DNA of 64,000 bases, from assembly GCF_042676985.1 (NCBI RefSeq), contig NZ_JBHTIK010000008.1, forward strand, positions 124,001 through 188,000, written 5' to 3'. Positions 59,035-64,000 of this stretch are shown piece by piece. Under the pieces are notes generated by a model. It saw only the letters and a program-made list of their open reading frames with translations. It had not been told where the DNA came from and ran no database searches. Positions within the stretch are counted from its first letter, which is position 1. Every line of letters begins with the position of its first letter. The stretch is from Sphingosinicella xenopeptidilytica. Its GTDB lineage: Bacteria > Pseudomonadota > Alphaproteobacteria > Sphingomonadales > Sphingomonadaceae. The translations under genes were made by a program, and so were the position numbers.

Positions 59035-61359
59035 ATGCGCGGTGCACGCCTCTCACGCGCTGCATCCTGCACCGGGTGGTGTCTGCTCATGACGACTGCA
59101 GGCTCGCCTGCGGCTGCATCGAGCGGATATGCTTCACTGCCGCCGCCCGTGTCCGCCGCAGTGCTTGAAGATGTGCCGCTTCAGCTGGAGCTCGTCATCA
59201 ATGGGGCTGCGACGGGCGCCATCGTTCCCGTGCTGATGCGCGCTGACGGCCCTGTTCTGCAAGGGGTCGATCTGAAGCGTGCTGCAGTCCCCATCGGTGG
59301 AGACGAAACCCGTCTGATTGCGCTGCGCACGATCCCGGAGGTCGCCGCGGAATATGATACGGCCAATCAGCGTCTTCTGCTTTCCGTGCCGCCCGCATGG
59401 CTCCCCCGCCAACGCCTCGGCACCACCGGCTTATCTGAAGAAACAGCGCGCAGTAGCCCCGGCGCAGTGTTCAACTACGAACTGTTTGTCAACGATCCGG
59501 ACGGGCGGAAGGCGACGGCGTCGCTGTGGAACGAGGTCCGCGTGTTCGGACCCGCCGGAATTGCCAGCACCACCGGCGTTTGGCAGGTCGGCAGCCGTAG
59601 CACGCGCTTCACGCGCTACGACAGCCGCTGGACCCGATCGGATGAAGCGCGGATGATCACCTGGGAAGCGGGCGATTTCATCACGCGGGGATTGCCGTGG
59701 ACGGGCGCCGTGCGCCTGGGCGGCGTTCAGGTGTCGCGTGATTTCGCGGTACGGCCCGACGTCGTCACATATCCCCTTCCCGAGTTCGCGGGCGAAGCCG
59801 CGCTGCCATCCACGGTCGAACTGTTCATCAACGACCATCGCGCGGGCGGCGGCGCGATCGAGCCGGGTCCATTCACGATGGCGACGTTGCCGCAGATCAG
59901 CGGCGCAGGAGAAGCCCGTCTTACGGTTACCGATGCGTTTGGAAGGCGGGTGACGACGACTCTTCCCTTCTACGTTTCCAGCGCATTGCTGCGCACCGGT
60001 CTCACCGACTATGCGATTTCGGGCGGTCTCCTTCGCCGCAACTATGGCACGCACAGCTTCGACTACGGGGAGGCTGCCGCGAGTGGCTCGATCCGGCGCG
60101 GGATGACCAACACGATCACGCTGGAAGCGCACGCGGAAGCCTCCGAGCACGTCGCGCTCGGCGGTGCCGGCGGCGTGTTCGGTGTCGGCAATGCCGGAAT
60201 ACTGACGGCATCCTACAGCTACAGCGGGCATCGCGACACGGAAGGCGGACAGCTCTCGGTAGGCTACGCCTATCAGGCCCGCCGTTTTTCGCTGACCGCA
60301 AATCATATCCGCCGCGACCGTGATTTCGCGGACATCACGACCGACGGCGGTGCGACCGCGTGGCGGCAGCTAAGCTCCATCACCGCCAGCGTTTCCACCG
60401 GCACTTTCGGCAATCTCGGTGCCGCCTGGTTCGAAACCCGGGATCGGAAAGGTGGCAAGGCCAGGCTTGCGACCGCGTCCTGGGCCCTACCACTTGGGCG
60501 ATTGGCGCGTCTCTACTCAGCGGCGAGCCGGGAGTTTGAGGGACGAACTTGGTCGCTATCGGCGAGCCTTTCGATTCCCTTCGGTGCGAGCGGCGGCACG
60601 GCCAGCAGCGGCTACACGCGGGAAGCGGACGGCAGCAACAGCTGGCGCACCGACTATTCGCGCGCGGTGCCGAGCGCGGGCGGCATTGGCTTCAGCATGG
60701 GCGCGGCGCGTTATCGTGGTACGGACCTGTACGCACAGGGCGATTTCACATGGCGCGGGCCAAACGTCGAGGTTCGCGGCGGCGCCTATGGCAGCGCGCG
60801 CGGCGTGACGCGCTGGGCAGGCGCCAGCGGGTCGCTGGTGATGATGGATAATGCTCTGTTCGCGGCCAACCGCATTGCCGACGCGTTCGTTCTTGTAAGC
60901 ACCGGCGAGCCCGGTATCCCCGTCCGTTACGAGAACCAGCGCGTCGGCAACACCAACGGCAAAGGCCATCTTCTGATGCCGTGGGCGACCGGCTATTACC
61001 GCGCCAAATATGAAATCGATCCGCTCGGCCTTCCGCCTTCGATCGAAACGCCGGTAGTCGAGCAGCACGTCGCCGTCAAACGCGGTAGCGGCTACCGGCT
61101 CGCCTTCCCCGTGAAACGATCCGTGTCGGCACGGATGACTCTGAGAGATTCTGTGGGCGCGCCGTTGCCGGTGGGCTCAGCGGTTACCGTCAACGGCATG
61201 TCAGGCGCCTATGTAGGCTGGGACGGCTTCCTCTATCTCGAATCGATTGCGGCGCAGAACCGGCTATCCGTGAGACTGCCGGACGACAGTACTTGTACCG
61301 CCATGTTCGCCGCAAAGAGCACGGAAGGTGAAACCGATGCGGTGCTGACATGCCTTTGA
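59035..61359 (+). CDS. Outer-membrane fimbrial usher
   Basis: The 774-residue protein shows usher features: an N-terminal periplasmic domain (LQLELVINGAATGAIVPVLMRADGPVLQGVDLKR), AVFNYELFVNDPDGRK, a long beta-barrel, the plug/middle domain motif VTYPLPEFAGEAALPSTVELFINDHRAGGGAIEPGPFTMATLP, and the C-terminal VNGMSGAYVGWDGFLYLESI. It forms the secretion pore for the pilus. The start is uncertain: ATG 59035 lacks a strong ribosome site and the signal peptide is poor. The stop overlaps the next gene by 10 bases. Confidence 0.92.
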   Translation: MRGARLSRAASCTGWCLLMTTAGSPAAASSGYASLPPPVSAAVLEDVPLQLELVINGAATGAIVPVLMRADGPVLQGVDLKRAAVPIGGDETRLIALRTIPEVAAEYDTANQRLLLSVPPAWLPRQRLGTTGLSEETARSSPGAVFNYELFVNDPDGRKATASLWNEVRVFGPAGIASTTGVWQVGSRSTRFTRYDSRWTRSDEARMITWEAGDFITRGLPWTGAVRLGGVQVSRDFAVRPDVVTYPLPEFAGEAALPSTVELFINDHRAGGGAIEPGPFTMATLPQISGAGEARLTVTDAFGRRVTTTLPFYVSSALLRTGLTDYAISGGLLRRNYGTHSFDYGEAAASGSIRRGMTNTITLEAHAEASEHVALGGAGGVFGVGNAGILTASYSYSGHRDTEGGQLSVGYAYQARRFSLTANHIRRDRDFADITTDGGATAWRQLSSITASVSTGTFGNLGAAWFETRDRKGGKARLATASWALPLGRLARLYSAASREFEGRTWSLSASLSIPFGASGGTASSGYTREADGSNSWRTDYSRAVPSAGGIGFSMGAARYRGTDLYAQGDFTWRGPNVEVRGGAYGSARGVTRWAGASGSLVMMDNALFAANRIADAFVLVSTGEPGIPVRYENQRVGNTNGKGHLLMPWATGYYRAKYEIDPLGLPPSIETPVVEQHVAVKRGSGYRLAFPVKRSVSARMTLRDSVGAPLPVGSAVTVNGMSGAYVGWDGFLYLESIAAQNRLSVRLPDDSTCTAMFAAKSTEGETDAVLTCL

Positions 61360-62357
61360 TGGTCCGCTTCGCGTTCGTGCTGCTTGCAGCCGGCGTCTTC
61401 TGGTCCTCAGAGGCTGTGGCACAAACATATGGATCATGCACCGTGGGAACGGCGGGTACCAATCTGGGCAACGCATCCTCTTTTGTGGTCGGCACGTCCA
61501 GCCAATCGGGAAGCGGCGGAAGCGGCATGGCGTGTAGCGCGATTTCGCTGATCACGACATCCTATCTTAAGCTGCGCGTCGAAACCTCGACATTCGTGCT
61601 AACCGGCCCCAGCGGCCAAACAATTCCGTTCGTGATGTCGGGGACGGCAGGTGGAACCGCAATCGGTGTCGGAACCGAGTTCGATTTCTCCGGCTTCGAC
61701 CTGCTCAATCTCTTTTCCGGTCCCGGCGGTGCGGTCCCAGTCTATTTCCGTACCACGCCAGCCACAGGCCTCGCAGCAGGCAGCTACACCGGTTCCGTAT
61801 CGCTGCGCTGGTATTTCTCGGTCTGTACCCTGGGTGTGGTCGCTTGCCTTGCCTATTCGAACAGTCCCGGCGCAACCCGCAACATCTTCGGCGTACTAAG
61901 CAACTGGGGCAGCGGTGTGCCCGTTACCATCAACGTATCGCTCACTGTCGAGAATGATTGCATCATCACCGCCCCCGACCTTGCGTTCGGCGCCGCACCC
62001 CTGGTGGGTACATTCAATCCGGTAACGCGAACGATCTCGATCCGCTGTAGCGCGGGCGCCGCCTATACGGTCGGTCTCGACAACGGCGCCAACGCGAGCG
62101 GCAGCACACGTCGCATGCGCCGCGGGGCGACCAGCGATTACCTCACGTACGAAATCTACCGCAATACGATCACGACGGATCGTTGGGGTAACGCAGGCGT
62201 GGAAAGGCGCAGCAGCACAAGCGCAGACAGCAATCCCGGAATCTACGATGGGAGCACATTGCAGGGCTTCAGCTATCGAGCCGCTATCGATCCCGGTCAG
62301 CCGACACCGCCCACCGGGACCTACACGGACACGATCATTCTCGACGTGACCTTCTGA
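61350..62357 (+). CDS. Two-domain spore coat U protein, probable tip adhesin
   Basis: This 335-residue protein has a signal peptide ending EAVAQ. A divergent N-terminal domain at about 25-185 (TYGSCTVGTAGTNLGNASSFVVG) is followed by a typical C-terminal SCPU domain from about 190 (VTINVSLTVENDCIITAPDLAFGAAPLVGTFNPVTRTISIRCSAGAAYTVGLDNGANASG, ending GTYTDTIILDVTF). This is the plan of CsuE-like tip subunits, where the first domain binds surfaces. It is last in the operon and overlaps the usher gene. Confidence 0.88.
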   Translation: MPLMVRFAFVLLAAGVFWSSEAVAQTYGSCTVGTAGTNLGNASSFVVGTSSQSGSGGSGMACSAISLITTSYLKLRVETSTFVLTGPSGQTIPFVMSGTAGGTAIGVGTEFDFSGFDLLNLFSGPGGAVPVYFRTTPATGLAAGSYTGSVSLRWYFSVCTLGVVACLAYSNSPGATRNIFGVLSNWGSGVPVTINVSLTVENDCIITAPDLAFGAAPLVGTFNPVTRTISIRCSAGAAYTVGLDNGANASGSTRRMRRGATSDYLTYEIYRNTITTDRWGNAGVERRSSTSADSNPGIYDGSTLQGFSYRAAIDPGQPTPPTGTYTDTIILDVTF

Positions 62358-62425
62358 CTCTGTTTGCACCTCAAGCCAGCTTCAGCCGGTGATAACTCAG
62401 CTGCCATGATCATGCGCTTACTGTG

Positions 62426-62452
62426 CCCGACCCGTCTACGTCAGCGGTCGGG
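62426..62452 (+). terminator. Hairpin after the pilus operon
   Basis: A 7-bp perfect stem CCCGACC / GGTCGGG with a 13-base loop lies 69 bases past the operon's last stop. There is no T run, so it is a tentative terminator. The remaining spacer to 62578 shows no gene. Confidence 0.35.
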
Positions 62453-62578
62453 ACGCCAGTGTCCCTTACATGGAACGCGCTTGGCCATGCTCGAAGCGAC
62501 GGATCGAACGGGGCAGATTGTGCAGCTGCGAACAAGCGTAGTATGATGCAGCGCAATGTGCATCGTGGGGACTTGCGT

Positions 62579-64000
62579 ATGGCCTCCCGGCTTTCGCTGG
62601 CATATCAGTTCAAGCCTCACGAGCGCCCCACGCTGCCCGGCTCCCCTGCAAACCCTGACCATCCTGCCGCGCGGCGGCTGGGCTATCTTCTGGTTGGCGC
62701 CCTCGTCGGGTTGACAGGCGGGCTTGGCAACGCGCTCATCAGCACCAACCTTGCGTTCGTGCAGGGCTCGCTCGGCCTTTACAGTGATGAAGCCGCATGG
62801 CTGCCTGTCGCTTACGTCACGACCAACATTTGCGCCAATCTGCTGCTCATCAAGTATCGGATGCAGTTCGGACTTCAGCCTTTCGTGCGGTGGACGCTGG
62901 TGGGCTATGCGGTTGCAACGCTTGCGCACCTCTTCGTTCACAGCTTCTCCACCGCCATCCTGATCCGCGCCATCAGCGGCATCGCGGCGAGCGGCCTCAC
63001 GACGCTTTCCGTGCTTTACATGATGCAGGGCATGTCCGCGGCAAAGCGGCTGGGCGGGCTCATGCTTGGCATCGGCATCCCGCAACTTGCGATGCCGCTT
63101 GCACGTGTCGTCGCGCCGGAGCTTCTCGAATGGGGCGATTGGCGGATGGCTTATTTCTTCGAGCTCGGCCTGGCGCTCGCCTCGCTCGCGGCCGTTATGG
63201 CCCTGCCGCTGCCGCCCAGCGAACGCCACAAAGTATTCGAACGCACCGATTTCCTCACCGTCGTCCTGTTCTTCCCCGGTATCGCCCTGCTTTGCGCCGT
63301 GCTCGGCCTCGGGCGTATCGTCTGGTGGACCGATGCGGAATGGATCGCATGGGCGCTGATCGGCGCCATCCTGCTGATTGGCGCGGCGCTGTTCATCGAG
63401 CACTATCGCAGCAATCCCTTGTTGCAGACCCGGTGGATCGGCACGCGGGAGATCGTTCGCATCGCCTTCGTCGCCATCGCTGTCAGAATTCTGCTTTCCG
63501 AGCAGGCATTCGGCTCGGTTGGCCTGCTGACGGCGCTCGGCATGGGAACCGACCAGCTGCGGACGCTTTACATTGTCATCTGCGTCGCCTCGCTTGCGGG
63601 CCTTGTCGCGTCGCTCGTCACGTTCAATCCCGCCAGCCCGGCGCGGCCCATTCGCATCGCATGTGTTTTGATCGCGATCGGCGCGTTTATGGACGCAGAC
63701 TCCACCAATCTGACGCGGCCTGCGAACCTCTATATCAGCCAGGCCTTGATCGGTTTCGGGGCTTTGTACTTCATCGGCCCGGCTATGATCATAGGCATTT
63801 CAAGGACGCTTCTCGCCGGGCCGCAGCACTTCATAAGCTGGATCGTGCTGTTTGGTGCCACGCAGAATCTGGGCGGCCTGATCGGCCCGGCTTTCCTCGG
63901 CAGTTTCCAGACGATCCGCGAGAAATATCATTCGCACCATCTCGTCGAACAGATCGTGCTCACCGATCCGCTCGCAGCGCAGCGCATCGCGGGCGGGGCC
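62579..64000 (+). CDS. MFS transporter (DHA2/EmrB-like), 3' end outside window
   Basis: The open frame runs off the window after 474 codons. From ATG 62579 (GGGGA upstream) the protein has many hydrophobic helices: LGYLLVGALVGLTGGLGNALISTNL, AWLPVAYVTTNICANLLL, AVATLAHLFVHSFSTAILIRAISGIAASGLTTLSVLYMM. A central soluble loop (PSERHKVFERTDF) and further helices with SWIVLFGATQNLGGLIGPAFLGSF follow, typical of 14-helix DHA2 exporters. A periplasmic-loop start (QTIREKYHSHHLVEQI) ends the visible part. Earlier ATGs at 62543 and 62546 are possible. Likely drug or aromatic-acid efflux. Confidence 0.88.
   Translation, partial: MASRLSLAYQFKPHERPTLPGSPANPDHPAARRLGYLLVGALVGLTGGLGNALISTNLAFVQGSLGLYSDEAAWLPVAYVTTNICANLLLIKYRMQFGLQPFVRWTLVGYAVATLAHLFVHSFSTAILIRAISGIAASGLTTLSVLYMMQGMSAAKRLGGLMLGIGIPQLAMPLARVVAPELLEWGDWRMAYFFELGLALASLAAVMALPLPPSERHKVFERTDFLTVVLFFPGIALLCAVLGLGRIVWWTDAEWIAWALIGAILLIGAALFIEHYRSNPLLQTRWIGTREIVRIAFVAIAVRILLSEQAFGSVGLLTALGMGTDQLRTLYIVICVASLAGLVASLVTFNPASPARPIRIACVLIAIGAFMDADSTNLTRPANLYISQALIGFGALYFIGPAMIIGISRTLLAGPQHFISWIVLFGATQNLGGLIGPAFLGSFQTIREKYHSHHLVEQIVLTDPLAAQRIAGGA

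Noticed and set aside
62441..63403. A 320-codon minus-strand frame opposite the MFS gene
   Set aside because: It is a hydrophilic Arg/Glu/His-rich mirror of a transmembrane protein, a typical antisense artefact.
1..64000. Mobile elements, integrases, tRNA attachment sites or CRISPR arrays
   Set aside because: None recognised: no transposase-like protein, no spaced short direct repeats of array type, and no cloverleaf-like segment at any spacer.

Overview
The window looks like part of a sphingomonad-type alphaproteobacterial genome. This is inferred from high GC, six TonB-dependent receptors in 64 kb, and dense clusters of aromatic-catabolism genes. No rRNA, tRNA, transposase, integrase or CRISPR array was recognised. 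Functions are read from motifs and family resemblance only; no substrate can be fixed from sequence alone.

Layout. (1) 1-5.8 kb: a minus-strand run of Rieske oxygenase, SnoaL-like protein, TonB receptor and a RidA-family gene cut by the window edge, divergent from an Lrp-type regulator, SRPBCC protein and glyoxalase-II-like hydrolase. (2) 5.9-15.6 kb: a TetR regulator divergent from a plus-strand operon (dimethylformamidase-beta-like protein, TonB receptor, PhyH-type dioxygenase, SnoaL-like protein, acyl-CoA ligase, aldehyde dehydrogenase). A nested palindrome covers the promoter between them. (3) 15.9-20.2 kb: a LuxR-type regulator convergent with a TonB receptor/esterase pair.

(4) 20.5-41.9 kb: a large catabolic region with two gentisate-dioxygenase-like bicupins, an acetoacetate-decarboxylase-like protein, three LLM flavin monooxygenases, a flavin reductase, an FAH-family protein, an ornithine-cyclodeaminase-like protein, a carboxymuconolactone-decarboxylase-like protein, a LysR regulator, Dld, a type-B carboxylesterase, two VanA-type Rieske oxygenases, HpaH, HpaI and a TonB receptor. 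Four promoters here carry the same 15-bp palindrome, GAAA-n-A-N3-T-n-TTTC. The variable arm base changes together with its partner (G/C, A/T, C/G), so these genes probably form one regulon. The HpaH/HpaI pair predicts pyruvate plus succinate semialdehyde as end products; the FAH protein could serve a gentisate-like branch.

(5) 42.0-50.6 kb: two VOC-type genes with an HxlR regulator, a membrane-anchored hydrolase, and a FecI-FecR-FecA-like surface signalling cassette. (6) 50.6-56.7 kb: a FadR-type GntR regulator, a PPOX flavoprotein, a second Rieske/RidA/TonB module paralogous to region 1, and a hydrolase, linked by TGT-N3-ACA operators that include one upstream of the regulator itself. (7) 57.0-62.4 kb: a spore-coat-U type chaperone-usher pilus operon. 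(8) 62.6-64.0 kb: an MFS transporter that runs off the window.
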